Below, in pieces: positions 63,804 to 64,000 of a DNA stretch of 64,000 nucleotides. This DNA comes from Bacillus changyiensis (GTDB taxonomy: Bacteria; Bacillota; Bacilli; Bacillales; Bacillaceae). The position numbers were made by a program, and so were the translations under genes. How positions within the stretch are numbered: position 1 is the first letter of the stretch; each line of letters starts with the position of its first letter. The stretch spans positions 1 through 64,000 of the forward strand of contig NZ_JAQFWW010000003.1 in the NCBI RefSeq assembly GCF_027706145.1, written 5' to 3'. The notes below the pieces were generated by a model, which saw only the letters and a program-made list of their open reading frames with translations, did not search any database and was not told the origin of the DNA.

Positions 63804-64000
63804 ATGGGAACTTCATTAACTGAAATTGCACAAACGCTGAAAGTCGCCAAACATAAAACTAGAGCTAAAGATGCGAGTGAATCTGATGTAAAAGTTCAGT
63901 TGATTTATGCTTTTAATGGGACGGGGAAAACTAGGCTTTCACGGGAATTCAAATCGTTATTATCAACGAATTTAGATGGGGATACGGAGTTAGAGTTATC
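63804..64000 (+). CDS. prrC: PrrC-type anticodon nuclease, 5' part
   Basis: The first 66 codons of a gene cut by the window end. It begins [12 protein letters not shown] and contains [20 protein letters not shown] with the unusual PrrC Walker A (AFNGTGKT, residues 36-43). E. coli PrrC begins in the same way. PrrC is a latent tRNA anticodon nuclease held silent by an associated type IC enzyme and released when phage disables the enzyme; it cuts tRNA-Lys. The gene order hsdM-hsdS-prrC matches the E. coli prr locus (hsdR would follow outside the window). GAGGTAGAGGAG precedes ATG. The nuclease domain lies outside, so the call rests on the N-terminus and context. Confidence 0.85.
   Translation, partial: MGTSLTEIAQTLKVAKHKTRAKDASESDVKVQLIYAFNGTGKTRLSREFKSLLSTNLDGDTELEL

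Overview
The window is a chromosomal segment of a low-GC Gram-positive bacterium, almost certainly a Bacillus of the subtilis/licheniformis/pumilus cluster. The gene order rRNA-tRNA(fMet)-tRNA(Asp)-thiL-tsaE-tsaB-rimI-tsaD-ydiF-moaC-rex-tatAy-tatCy-ydiK-ydiL-groES-groEL and, at the far end, cotA..mneS-yeaC-yeaD-yebA-guaA follows the B. subtilis rrnE-to-guaA region as I recall it. Between groEL and guaA the backbone is replaced by accessory blocks. A liquefying alpha-amylase (amyS) beside a maltodextrin operon recalls B. licheniformis. No database search was possible; family names come from recognised motifs and remembered homologues.

Region by region. 1-4260: end of an rrn operon, two tRNAs, thiamine and t6A-tRNA genes. 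4291-4448: a dense cluster of DnaA boxes. 4489-11834: ABC-F ATPase, moaC, redox repressor rex, a minimal Tat translocase, ydiK-ydiL and the CIRCE-controlled groESL operon. 11816-16327: a decayed prophage remnant bounded by a 20-bp direct repeat that duplicates the 3' end of groEL. It holds integrase, holin and endolysin relics and two apparently intact AT-rich cargo genes. 16328-20800: hairpin-rich DNA, an AraC/GyrI-like regulator and a SERCA-type Ca2+ ATPase.

20886-28940: a raffinose-type operon (LacI regulator, ABC importer without ATPase, GH36 alpha-galactosidase, GH32 sucrose hydrolase) with operators and a cre site. 29043-34100: a mixed stretch with a pentapeptide-repeat protein, a chemoreceptor, small proteins and a decayed acetyltransferase. 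34128-47762: a complete starch/maltodextrin system. AmyS liquefies starch outside the cell, MdxEFG imports dextrins, and BbmA, MapA, MalL and PgcM convert them to glucose and glucose phosphates. The LacI regulator MdxR probably acts at a TGTTACCGGTAACA operator, with CcpA at an adjacent cre. Neither sugar ABC importer has a local ATPase, so both probably use a shared one such as MsmX.

47781-54213: a second broken acetyltransferase, small secreted and membrane proteins, a 57-codon Cys-repeat gene visible only on close reading, signal peptidase I, CotA laccase and a manganese exporter. 54363-60487: MoxR/DUF58/transglutaminase genes and guaA, whose leader carries a candidate terminator/antiterminator switch. 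60488-64000: a scarred junction followed by a type IC restriction system (hsdM, hsdS with a 12-bp TAEL repeat) and the start of a PrrC-type anticodon nuclease cut by the window edge.

The items I would look at first are the groEL attachment site, the guaA leader, the hsd-prrC island with its repeat-switchable specificity subunit, the Cys-repeat mini-gene next to cotA, and the DnaA-box cluster.
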